Shown piece after piece: positions 1-5,327 of a stretch of DNA of 5,327 nt. The stretch covers positions 1 through 5,327 of the forward strand of contig JASHTR010000359.1 in NCBI GenBank assembly GCA_030040455.1, written 5' to 3'. The notes beneath the pieces were generated by a model. The model did not search any database. It was given only the letters and a program-made list of their open reading frames with translations, and was not told the DNA's origin. A program made the position numbers and the translations under genes. Positions within the stretch are counted from its first letter, which is position 1, and the number at the start of each line of letters is the position of its first letter. Origin of the DNA: Terriglobia bacterium. Lineage in GTDB: Bacteria > Acidobacteriota > Terriglobia > UBA7540.

Positions 1-1
1 C

Positions 2-982
2 GAACAGCGCTGCCGTTTACTGAGCGACGTGGATCAAACGTTCTATTCAGCGCTGGGCGCCCAGGAGCTGGTGAAGCTACGGCAGCAACTCCTGAAAATC
101 ACCCTCGATGCGGTGGAGACGGCCCGCCAGCTTGCGAATGTGGGACAGGCGGACGAGCCGGACGTTTTGCAGGCGGAAGTCGAGGCAGAGCAGGCGAAAG
201 TTGATTACGTGACGGCGCAGATGAATTACATCCAGGCTTTCGATATCCTGGCGGATACCGTCGGAAAGCCGGATCTGGCGGTCTCGCCGCTGGAAGGCAG
301 TCTCAGCAACTGGCCCGAGATCGACCCGGGGCAAATCCTCGAAACGATCCTTCGCGACAGCCCTTCAGTGAAACGGGCCCAGGAAGCTGTGGCGCGAGCT
401 GAGGTGCGGCTTCGCAGCGCCAGGCGGGAAATCATTCCTGACCTTCAGTTGCGCGCCGGTGTTCAGCAAGATAATGAGGCACTGAATGAAGCCTTAAGCC
501 GGCAGACGCCGGTCGGGGTGATCGGCTTTGCCTCGGTGGGCGTCAATATTCCGATCTTCAATCGCAACCAGGGAAACGTGGCTGCTGCAAGGCTGGAGCT
601 GGAGAAGGCGCGCGAGGAAGTCACTCGCGTGCAATTGTTCCTTCGGCGAAGCGCGGAGCCGTTGCTGCGAAGCTATCTGGCCGAAGAGGTTCAGGCCAAT
701 CAGTACAAGAGCGAGATGATCCCTAAGGCGACACGCGCCTACCAGCTTTATCTCGATAAGTATCGCCAGATGGCCGCGGCCTACCCTGAGGTGCTCGTTT
801 CGCAGAGGACGTGGTTTCAATTACAGGTCAACTATGTCCGGACGCTCGAGTATTTGTGGAAAGACGCTATCGCTTTGCAGAATTTCACGCTGACCAACGG
901 GTTGGAAGCGCCTGAAGCATCTGGGAGCTCTTCAACCGATCTTAATCTTCCGAGTGGCAGAGCTGGTTTGGGAGGAGAGTGA
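2..982 (+). CDS. TolC/CusC-family outer-membrane efflux channel, C-terminal part (5' end outside window)
   Basis: This reading frame is open from the left edge, so the gene is truncated by the window. The GTG at 29 is probably internal, because in-frame codons before it (RCRLLSDVDQTFYSALGAQE) already read as the first channel helix. The 326 visible residues show the two-fold helical repeat of outer-membrane factors. Long amphipathic, Glu/Ala/Gln-rich helices cover about 1-80, and a second repeat starts near residue 113 (ILETILRDSPSVKRAQEAV). The strand/turn motif IPIFNRNQGN lies near 183-192 and is typical of CusC/CzcC-type channels, followed by another long helical hairpin. Family members usually have about 400-450 residues, so roughly 100 are missing. 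Such proteins form the trimeric exit duct of RND or similar tripartite exporters and work with a periplasmic adaptor and an inner-membrane pump, which would be expected nearby. The substrate (metal or organic) cannot be told. The Ser/Gly-rich tail after residue 300 is probably unstructured. Confidence 0.93.
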   Translation, partial: EQRCRLLSDVDQTFYSALGAQELVKLRQQLLKITLDAVETARQLANVGQADEPDVLQAEVEAEQAKVDYVTAQMNYIQAFDILADTVGKPDLAVSPLEGSLSNWPEIDPGQILETILRDSPSVKRAQEAVARAEVRLRSARREIIPDLQLRAGVQQDNEALNEALSRQTPVGVIGFASVGVNIPIFNRNQGNVAAARLELEKAREEVTRVQLFLRRSAEPLLRSYLAEEVQANQYKSEMIPKATRAYQLYLDKYRQMAAAYPEVLVSQRTWFQLQVNYVRTLEYLWKDAIALQNFTLTNGLEAPEASGSSSTDLNLPSGRAGLGGE

Positions 983-1260
983 AGCGGACCCACAAATTCG
1001 AATCCTCCAGCCCTGGGCTGCAAGCGAGAGTAAAGTTGAAAAGTCATCTGAAACAAACGGTCGAACGCAACGTCCACTGGCTCTGGCGTGGGCGGAGGAC
1101 GGTTGCCGAAAGCGGCGCCACATCGACGCGCTAGAAGGATTGCGGCGTCGCCCGAATGGCCTGAATGTGATTGACTACGACTCCGCCGATGTGGCCACGG
1201 AGTCGCAAGTGGGCGTGCTGCCCGAGAAGGCCAAGCTGGGTCAGTGTCACGTCAAAGTCG
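979..1260 (+). pseudogene. Possible decayed N-terminal remnant of a gene following the efflux channel (periplasmic-adaptor-like?)
   Basis: A GTG at 979 overlaps the channel gene's TGA stop as GTGA, behind a GGAGG at 971-975. It opens a 51-codon frame ending at TAG 1132-1134, with a basic, start-like beginning (VKRTHKFESS) and a later VHWLWRGRR segment. Just after it, in another frame (about 1137-1260), is a stretch with strong G/C preference at third codon positions that reads GLNVIDYDSADVATESQ and then VGVLPEKAKLGQCHVKVV. The second piece loosely resembles the 'V.LSPEK..L..V.V' strand found early in RND periplasmic adaptors (CusB/CzcB/HlyD type), and an adaptor is the expected next gene in a CBA-type operon. 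The coding signal stops at the palindrome beginning at 1267. The frame change and early stop suggest a broken gene. The resemblance is by eye and short. The alternatives are a small real ORF at 979-1134 or chance. Confidence 0.27.
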
Positions 1261-1266
1261 TGTCGG

Positions 1267-1300
1267 TATGGAGTACGGCAGCAAGCTGCCGCACTCCATA
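1267..1300. repeat. REP-like palindrome (15-bp arms, CAAG loop)
   Basis: The left arm TATGGAGTACGGCAG (1267-1281) and the right arm CTGCCGCACTCCATA (1286-1300) pair over 15 positions with one A/C mismatch, around the loop CAAG. There is no T-run on either side, so it is not a standard intrinsic terminator. The core (GGAGTGCGGCAG CTTG CTGCCG read on the minus strand) matches, from memory, a family of short extragenic palindromes scattered through Acidobacteriota genomes, often mistranslated as AAASCRTP-like peptides in spurious ORFs. Only one copy is present here, so the repeat status comes from recollection and cannot be seen inside the window. Confidence 0.6.
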
Positions 1301-1597
1301 GGTGCTTTGCATCAGCGGCATTGTGCAATCTTACACTTCTGGGACTGTGACGTGATCTTGCAAGCTGGATCAAACTCTGGTCGAGAGTTGGGTTGCAAGG
1401 TGTAAAATATAGGGATGGCTGCACCTGTCGGAATACCTTAGACGAGTCGCAGGCAGGCGGCATGCCGGTTGTCGCGGCGAAGATGGTCTATCGCCGTTGG
1501 GTTCGGCCGTAGGTGATGATGCGCTGGGTCCGAGCGTCAGGGATGGACGCGCCTGGGATGGCACGTTGTGGGTCACAGTGCGAAGGTATGTATGAAT
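1301..1597. other. Intergenic stretch without a recognisable gene
   Basis: I see no credible coding sequence on either strand. The open frames crossing it on the minus strand run through the palindrome and have compositions rich in Arg, Pro and Ser typical of shadow frames in GC-rich DNA. The segment contains the nested palindrome at 1357-1399 and an AT-rich TGTAAAATATA at 1401-1411, which might be a -10 region but lacks a good -35 at 16-18 bases. The promoter of the downstream PEP-CTERM gene should lie here or in the following leader, but I cannot place it. Confidence 0.5.
1357..1399. repeat. Nested imperfect palindrome next to an AT-rich box
   Basis: CTTGCAA (1357-1363) pairs with TTGCAAG (1393-1399). 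Inside it AACTCT (1373-1378) pairs with AGAGTT (1384-1389) around the five-base loop GGTCG. The two stems are separated by an asymmetric internal loop of 9 and 3 bases. CTTGCAAG is itself a palindrome, so the element could be two half-operators rather than an RNA hairpin. It lies directly upstream of TAAAAT (1403-1408), a position where a regulator could bind. No function is shown. Confidence 0.35.
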
Positions 1598-1770
1598 GTC
1601 AACTGGCCCCAGGTTGACCATCGTCGAGGCTTCTGAAATTCGAGTTTTGGGTTCTCCCGTAGGTTGCCGCTCATCGGCAACCTCATTTCCAACTTCGATT
1701 GAGCGGCCCGAGCCCCAGGGAAGGGGGTTTGGGCACGCAGATCTTTTCTCCTGCAACGGGATGGTGCAGG
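1598..1770 (+). promoter_or_regulatory. Structured leader: four successive stem-loops upstream of the PEP-CTERM gene
   Basis: Four inverted repeats follow each other in the 200 bases before the gene. Hairpin 1 is GTCAACTG/CAGGTTGAC (1598-1618), eight pairs with one bulged G. Hairpin 2 is AGGTTGCCG/CGGCAACCT (1661-1683), nine perfect pairs with loop CTCAT. Hairpin 3 is GCCCGAGCCCC/GGGGTTTGGGC (1706-1716 with 1724-1734), eleven pairs including two G-U wobbles, followed at 1741-1750 by a pyrimidine-rich ATCTTTTCTC. Hairpin 4 is CCTGCA/TGCAGG (1750-1755 with 1765-1770), ending 12 bases before the ribosome binding site. If transcribed, this would be a long folded 5' UTR, and hairpin 3 plus the U-rich stretch could attenuate transcription. 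I do not recognise a known riboswitch; the conserved core of the cyclic-di-GMP-I class is not visible. Confidence 0.4.
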
Positions 1771-1782
1771 GATTTCAACCAA

Positions 1783-1789
1783 AAGGAGG
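1783..1789 (+). promoter_or_regulatory. Ribosome binding site of the PEP-CTERM gene
   Basis: AAGGAGG lies six bases before the ATG at 1796, a near-perfect Shine-Dalgarno with good spacing. It fixes the first of the two adjacent ATG codons (1796, 1799) as the likely start. Confidence 0.85.
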
Positions 1790-1795
1790 AACTAC

Positions 1796-2452
1796 ATGAT
1801 GAAACCAACAAGATGGGTTGTCGTCTTGGCAGCAGCTTTCATATTGGCCTTCCTGGCGGGTGCGCCCGCCATGGCCGATACTATTTTGTTCGACGGATTC
1901 GGTGGATCTTTCTTATTCACCAACACCTCCCCCGGCTCGTTAAGCGTCACAAAGGCCGGGATCAATAACATTTTCGACCAGGTCACCGGGGCGGTGGATT
2001 CGACGGTCAGCGGAACATTGAACCTGACCAGCGGTTCCGCAAGCTCGACATGTGCTAGTTCCACCTGCACGGTCAGCTTCGGCGCCGGCGGGTCGCTAAC
2101 CATTGTCGGGAGCGACTCCGCCCTCGGCATAAGCTCCGGGACCACGCTTCTTGCGGCTAGCTTCTCCGACGGCTCGGCCAGTTTCAGCAGTAGCGGAAGT
2201 GGCACGTACTCCGGCGATCTAACCTCGATCACTCTCAACCCAATTATCGCTTCCTATTACGGACTCACAACGCTGACGGGCTCCGACGCGGAAACGCTCT
2301 TCTCGGTCTCGTTTGGTAGCAGTGGGTTCAGCGGAAACGTTGCAACATCGAGCATCACGATAGCAGCCGCCCCTGAGCCCAGCAGCATCGTGCTGCTGGC
2401 ATTGGGGCTGCTCATCGGATTGCCGTTGGTGAGGAAGAGGGTTCTTTCCTAA
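1796..2452 (+). CDS. PEP-CTERM sorting-domain exported protein
   Basis: This 218-residue secreted protein has a signal peptide: basic start MMKPTR, hydrophobic core at about 8-21, and an AMA cleavage site at 25-27 before Asp28. The mature region is dominated by Ser, Gly, Thr and hydrophobic residues in short alternating stretches, suggesting a beta-sandwich. Two cysteines (86 and 91, in TCASSTC) could form a disulfide. The C-terminus is a textbook PEP-CTERM signal: PEPSS at 193-197, a hydrophobic segment at about 198-212, then the basic cluster RKR at 213-215. Known family behaviour is recognition by an exosortase, cleavage near the PEP motif, and surface or exopolysaccharide association. Exosortase genes are not in this window, which is common because targets are usually scattered. 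The central domain is unrecognised, so the specific role is unknown. The gene has a strong ribosome binding site and a leader full of stem-loops, and it converges on the minus-strand GalM-family gene. Confidence 0.9.
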   Translation: MMKPTRWVVVLAAAFILAFLAGAPAMADTILFDGFGGSFLFTNTSPGSLSVTKAGINNIFDQVTGAVDSTVSGTLNLTSGSASSTCASSTCTVSFGAGGSLTIVGSDSALGISSGTTLLAASFSDGSASFSSSGSGTYSGDLTSITLNPIIASYYGLTTLTGSDAETLFSVSFGSSGFSGNVATSSITIAAAPEPSSIVLLALGLLIGLPLVRKRVLS

Positions 2453-2618
2453 AAGACCCGATTCTTTCGCAGCAGTTTGGGAAGGCAGCGGTTTCGACTG
2501 ATTTCATGCCAGGGAGAACCCAATTTTTGCGTTTCAAGCAATGCCACGACGGCCCAGTCGGCCTTAAGTGGCCGAAGCCCAGCGAATGGCCATAACTGGC
2601 AGTGGGATCACCGCCCCC
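2453..2618. other. Convergent intergenic gap
   Basis: These 166 bases separate the stops of two convergent genes and hold no gene. Transcription from both sides should end here, but no textbook terminator is visible. The best inverted repeats are TCGGCC/GGCCGA (2558-2575, six-base loop, no T-run on either side) and an imperfect GGGTTCTTT/AAAAGACCC that spans the PEP-CTERM stop codon (2439-2459). Termination may be Rho-dependent or use the weak 2558-2575 stem. Confidence 0.5.
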
Positions 2619-3863
2619 TTATCTGGAACCAACAGCGGGGGTGAACAGGCGCAGGCGCAGCTTCCAGGTAGTGGACTCTCCCGGATGCAGGGTGACCATA
2701 CCCGTGTCCATTCCTTTCCATTCCTTGCCGAAGGGATCAACGAAATTGAACTGCTCCTCAACGGCGACGAAATCCCGGCCCTGTGGAGAATAGATCTGCA
2801 CCGTCTTAATGGCGGGCGAAAGCCCGTCGACCGCAATGCCGTAATGTGATTGGGGGTCCGTCAGCCTTACTTCAACGGCGCCGTCGGCTCGCTCGAGGTG
2901 AGAAAAATTGTCGTCAAGCGCGTGGTCGTCCAGAGGAATTCCGCCGGGCGAGCGGTAATCGTAGCGGGTTCCTTGAACGGGCCTGAGCTTCCCGGTTGGA
3001 AATTCTTGGCGGTAATTATTCACAACCGCCATCATGCTGGCCGGCACGTGAAGCCTGGCCTGGCTGCGGTCGCCGCTCGGAATCGCAAGATATGGATGGG
3101 CTCCTATGGCAATGGGCTCGTCCTCTTGCCCGACGTTGGTCGCCACAATGGATTCAGTCACGGCGTCGCCGGCAAGCTCAAGCGTGAAATGCAGGTCAGT
3201 CCGGGAAAGCCAGTGTCCCCCATAGTCGCCGGCGTGAATCACAGCCGTCGCCGTCTCGCCGTCAGGAGTTTGTTCCGTGTGTACATCCTGCGCCTGATCC
3301 CTGAGAATCAGGCCATGCATCACCATGCCCTCATTCGACGCGGTATGGTCCGGCGATGATGCGCTCGGCGCCGGGTGAAAGCGTAGGAAGGGCAGCAGGA
3401 TGGCATGGCCGTGCCATTCGGCGGAGACCTCCGTGCCATCATTGGAAAGCCTGCCGAAAATGCGATTGGGGTAAGGAATCAGAAACGCTTCTCCGAATCC
3501 CACGCTGGCGGCGCCGAAGCGGTCGAATCCCTGGCCGTTCAGACGGTTCGCAACGGTTTCAAGCGATGGCGAATAAAGAACCGGAATCTTCCCCAGATCC
3601 GGGACGTCCGCGTCAATCTGAAAAACATTCATTCCGCGCCCGGGTAGAAAGGTCAGAGAAACGAATTCAGGCCTGGCTCCGTCAGTGGTTGGGTTGCGTT
3701 GGATCGTAACCACCGGCTCTCCTCCCACCTGAACCGGCTGTGAAGCAGACATTGCGCCGCGACCCGGGTGGTCAGTCGCTGCACGCTGTTTGCAGCCCGC
3801 GATGGCGCACATCGACGCGGCGATCGCCCACGTCACCAGCCTCCTGCGATTCACTATGGTCAT
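2619..3863 (-). CDS. Exported lipoprotein of the aldose 1-epimerase (GalM-like) family
   Basis: The product has 414 residues. The N-terminus is a lipoprotein signal: NRRRLV, a hydrophobic stretch at 10-22, and lipobox IAGC with Cys24. Lys25 at +2 argues against inner-membrane retention in the classical rule. The three arginines would also allow weak Tat export. The remainder matches the galactose-mutarotase fold: PYPNRI at 130-135, the MHG motif with His183, GAHPYL at 254-259 with the probable catalytic acid His256, DDNF at 317-320, and FVAVEEQFN with the probable catalytic base Glu369 where family members commonly have EP. The C-terminal LHPGESTTWKLRL strand is typical. The family interconverts alpha and beta anomers of aldoses; the sugar here is unknown. 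Most GalM proteins are cytoplasmic, so a lipidated version suggests a periplasmic sugar task or a carbohydrate-binding role. The start ATG has AAGGAG seven bases upstream. The gene follows the MBL gene by 68 bases, probably in one operon. Confidence 0.87.
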   Translation of the reverse strand: MTIVNRRRLVTWAIAASMCAIAGCKQRAATDHPGRGAMSASQPVQVGGEPVVTIQRNPTTDGARPEFVSLTFLPGRGMNVFQIDADVPDLGKIPVLYSPSLETVANRLNGQGFDRFGAASVGFGEAFLIPYPNRIFGRLSNDGTEVSAEWHGHAILLPFLRFHPAPSASSPDHTASNEGMVMHGLILRDQAQDVHTEQTPDGETATAVIHAGDYGGHWLSRTDLHFTLELAGDAVTESIVATNVGQEDEPIAIGAHPYLAIPSGDRSQARLHVPASMMAVVNNYRQEFPTGKLRPVQGTRYDYRSPGGIPLDDHALDDNFSHLERADGAVEVRLTDPQSHYGIAVDGLSPAIKTVQIYSPQGRDFVAVEEQFNFVDPFGKEWKGMDTGMVTLHPGESTTWKLRLRLFTPAVGSR

Positions 3864-3870
3864 CCTCAGA

Positions 3871-3876
3871 CTCCTT
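3871..3876 (-). promoter_or_regulatory. Ribosome binding site of the GalM-like gene
   Basis: Read on the minus strand, AAGGAG lies seven bases before the ATG at 3863, supporting that start and hence the lipoprotein signal peptide. Confidence 0.75.
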
Positions 3877-3931
3877 CCGACCCCAGGAGATATGATCTAC
3901 AGCATTTTGTATCAGTCGCGCCAAGGGACCG

Positions 3932-5053
3932 TTATTGGCCCCGAGCATGATAAGTCCGGCTAAAATGGTTGCGTTCGTTGATTACTGTAATGAGGCCGCC
4001 GCGGGTGATATCGACACGGATCGAATAGCCATGATCCGGCTGGGTGTTGAGATTGGCGATATAGTTGGGGTCTCCGTTGAGCTCGGGATAGCGAACGGAA
4101 TAATGTTCGCGCCAGAATCCCTGCAGGCCAGGATAACCTTCCACCGTCTTAATCACTTCGGCGTCTCCACCCTTGTAGGAACCGTTCTGCATCAGGACGA
4201 CGATCGGGGAGAAGGCTGCGGTTGGCGGGCTGCTGGAAAGATTCATGCCATGTCCCGTAACAAAATAGAGATCGACTTTGCCGACCTTGTTGACGGGACA
4301 AAGCAGTTGCAGCTCCTTATTCCAGGTCAGGTCGCCAAGGTCAAGAATTCGGGTGTTCCCGAACGTGATGAGCATCCCAAGCGAGCGGACATTCTCTTCA
4401 CCACCGGTGATATCCTTTTGGGGCTCGCCTTCGCAGTAGGGATTGGGCTGCCCGGCGCTGGATAGCGGGGCGCCGAGAACGTTGCCGTCGCTGGTGACAA
4501 ACTGCAGGCGCAGGGAACCGATATTGAGCTTCTGTCCAACGTGCGCCGTAATGTGGCCGCGCCCTTTGTAGGCGGCAGCCCACCGCGGATACCAGGTTGC
4601 AGGCGCAAAAGCCAGTTCTCGCGCCGTGGCATGGGGAGGGGAAATCTGCCGATTGGGCCCATGATCGATAAAGGTATCTGCGGGAAGTTTGGCAAGCAAA
4701 GAGGGAACGCCGCCAACATGATCCAGGTGATAGTGGGTCATCAGGAGGTAGTCAATTCTCTTTACCCCGAGGGAAGCAGCGGCGGCCGCGATCCGATCGG
4801 CGCTGGACGGCGGTGGTGGAGCGCCGGGCGTTGAACGAGGTCCGCCAATGCCGGGAGGCCAGCCCGCATCAATGAGCAGCGACTTGCCCTTCGGAGTTAC
4901 AAACAGGATGGAAGCGCCACCTTCCACGTCGACCATGACGATCCTGAGGTCCTTGTGATGCCGGGGGCGGTGAGAGGCGACCGCAACATTACCCCATTGC
5001 GGGATTGCGATCGCGAGGAGGAAAGCAGTGATGGCAATCAAGCACTGGGACAT
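3932..5053 (-). CDS. Exported metallo-beta-lactamase-fold hydrolase (ComEC-type MBL domain relative)
   Basis: The product has 373 residues from the preferred ATG at 5053. The signal peptide has a hydrophobic core at about 4-17 and probable cleavage after AVA (24-26), which places the enzyme in the periplasm or outside. The MBL fold begins with MVDVEGGASILFVT and LLIDAG (59-64), the layout of the MBL domain of ComEC/Rec2. The metal motif THYHLDHVGG supplies His107, His109, Asp111 and His112. Later candidate ligands are His131 (IDHG), Asp238/Asp241 (LDLGD) and His268 (TGHGMN), the last where ComEC-like proteins often have HHGS. Odd points are a proline-rich insert (GAPPPPSS, 77-84) between the fold's first strands and the metal motif, and two cysteines (207, 252) that could pair after export. 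No membrane competence domain is present, so this is not ComEC itself. The substrate is unknown; phosphoester, lactone and nuclease activities are all possible in the fold. It is the first gene of a likely two-gene unit with the GalM-like lipoprotein. Confidence 0.86.
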   Translation of the reverse strand: MSQCLIAITAFLLAIAIPQWGNVAVASHRPRHHKDLRIVMVDVEGGASILFVTPKGKSLLIDAGWPPGIGGPRSTPGAPPPPSSADRIAAAAASLGVKRIDYLLMTHYHLDHVGGVPSLLAKLPADTFIDHGPNRQISPPHATARELAFAPATWYPRWAAAYKGRGHITAHVGQKLNIGSLRLQFVTSDGNVLGAPLSSAGQPNPYCEGEPQKDITGGEENVRSLGMLITFGNTRILDLGDLTWNKELQLLCPVNKVGKVDLYFVTGHGMNLSSSPPTAAFSPIVVLMQNGSYKGGDAEVIKTVEGYPGLQGFWREHYSVRYPELNGDPNYIANLNTQPDHGYSIRVDITRGGLITVINERNHFSRTYHARGQ

Positions 5054-5057
5054 GAGG

Positions 5058-5063
5058 CCTCCT
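5058..5063 (-). promoter_or_regulatory. Ribosome binding site that decides the MBL gene start
   Basis: On the minus strand, AGGAGG precedes the ATG at 5053 by four bases. The frame stays open upstream to a TTG at 5095 (14 extra codons), but that start would bury the signal peptide behind MRGSYCATIFTGGL and has no such ribosome binding site. The ATG is therefore preferred. Confidence 0.7.
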
Positions 5064-5314
5064 GTGAAGATGGTGGCGCAGTATGATCCTCTCAAGCCAC
5101 GTAGGAACGTAACTTTCTCCGGTTACATTTTACGCGGCGCGATACGGCAGTCTGACCGCTGTTAAGTATATCGCATACAATGTGCGCCGATCCGCAAGAG
5201 AGTGCCCTGCTATGCTGAACGTTTTGTCGGATTTTTGGCGTTTGTGGCTTCGGTCTGCACCTTGAATGTAAAGTGTGTTGGTCTGCTGTTCACCCCGCGG
5301 GAGAGGATTTGGGG
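5064..5314. other. Upstream (possibly divergent) promoter region of the MBL gene
   Basis: No gene is visible in these bases. The region is relatively AT-rich and should hold the promoter for the MBL/GalM unit. Minus-strand -10-like boxes are TAAAAT (5127-5132) and TATACT (5165-5170), neither with a convincing -35. On the plus strand, CTGACC (5152-5157) and TACAAT (5176-5181) are 18 bases apart and could drive a gene to the right. A small inverted repeat, GTAAC/GTTAC (5109-5113 and 5122-5126), lies next to the first minus-strand box. All promoter calls here are weak. Confidence 0.35.
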
Positions 5315-5327
5315 ATGCGTCGGCTGT
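5315..5327 (+). CDS. Possible start of a plus-strand gene running off the right edge
   Basis: An ATG at 5315 reads MRRL before the window ends. It is preceded by GGGAGAGGA (5299-5307), a purine-rich ribosome-binding-site-like sequence about eight bases upstream, and a candidate plus-strand promoter lies at 5152-5181. A basic start such as MRRL would suit a signal peptide, but four codons cannot establish a gene. Confidence 0.22.

Noticed and set aside
1008..1020. CAGCCCTGGGCTG as a terminator of the efflux channel gene
   Set aside because: The palindrome has almost no loop and no T-run after it, so it is not a credible intrinsic terminator.
1131..1463. Minus-strand frame of 110 codons across the intergenic region
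   Set aside because: It runs straight through the REP-like palindrome and has no plausible ribosome binding site or recognisable domain. The plus strand has the better codon-position bias over part of it.
1559..1574. Sigma-54 promoter (TGGCACG) upstream of the PEP-CTERM gene
   Set aside because: The -24 half is good, but the expected GC at -12 is absent (the sequence reads GGGTC), so only half of the consensus is met.
1661..1795. Cyclic-di-GMP-I riboswitch in the PEP-CTERM leader
   Set aside because: I looked for the conserved GCAAAGCC-like and GCCGGGTTACCG-like segments of that class and did not find them in order.
1596..1799. Plus-strand 67-codon frame whose TGA overlaps the PEP-CTERM start as ATGA
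   Set aside because: The overlap looks like translational coupling, but the product is Pro/Gly/Ser-rich without pattern, the frame is occupied by stem-loops, and the PEP-CTERM gene has its own strong ribosome binding site.
2558..2575. TCGGCC/GGCCGA hairpin as a bidirectional terminator
   Set aside because: The stem has only six pairs and no T-tract on either strand. I noted it within the intergenic entry but did not call it a terminator.
2850..3359. Plus-strand 169-codon frame inside the GalM-like gene
   Set aside because: It is a shadow of the minus-strand gene, which has the recognisable motifs, signal peptide and ribosome binding site.
3935..4465. Plus-strand 176-codon frame inside the MBL gene
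   Set aside because: It is antisense to a clearly recognisable metallo-beta-lactamase-fold protein and shows no domain of its own.

Overview
This 5.3 kb window is bacterial, Gram-negative in character and fairly GC-rich. It carries an outer-membrane efflux channel, an outer-membrane-type lipoprotein and a PEP-CTERM exported protein. That mix, together with a short extragenic palindrome built on GGAGTGCGGCAG that I recall as frequent in Acidobacteriota genomes, makes an Acidobacteriota source my best guess (inference, moderate confidence). There are no tRNA or rRNA genes, CRISPR arrays, transposases or phage genes.

Layout, left to right. (1) Bases 2-982 (+) are the 3' two-thirds or so of a TolC/CusC-type outer-membrane efflux gene whose 5' end lies outside the window. 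(2) Bases 983-1795 have no convincing intact gene. They hold a possible decayed remnant of the next efflux gene (about 979-1260), a REP-like 34-base palindrome (1267-1300), a nested palindrome (1357-1399), and then a run of four stem-loops (1598-1770) just before the next gene. (3) Bases 1796-2452 (+) encode a small secreted Ser/Gly/Thr-rich protein with a C-terminal PEP-CTERM sorting signal. (4) Bases 2453-2618 are a convergent intergenic gap. (5) Two minus-strand genes follow, read right to left: an exported metallo-beta-lactamase-fold hydrolase (3932-5053) and, 68 bases downstream of it, a lipoprotein of the aldose 1-epimerase (GalM) family (2619-3863). They are probably co-transcribed. (6) Bases 5064-5314 are an upstream, possibly divergent, promoter region, and a putative start codon of a plus-strand gene sits at 5315 on the right edge.

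All complete genes encode exported proteins, so the window is concerned with the periplasm and cell surface. The efflux gene belongs to a cluster lying to the left. The MBL/GalM pair looks like a small envelope-located operon of unknown substrate. The PEP-CTERM gene is an orphan here: no exosortase or exopolysaccharide genes are visible. The most interesting unexplained items are the structured leader of the PEP-CTERM gene, the possible remnant of a periplasmic adaptor gene ending next to the REP-like palindrome, and the pairing of two exported enzymes not usually described together. No clearly new multi-gene system is demonstrated.
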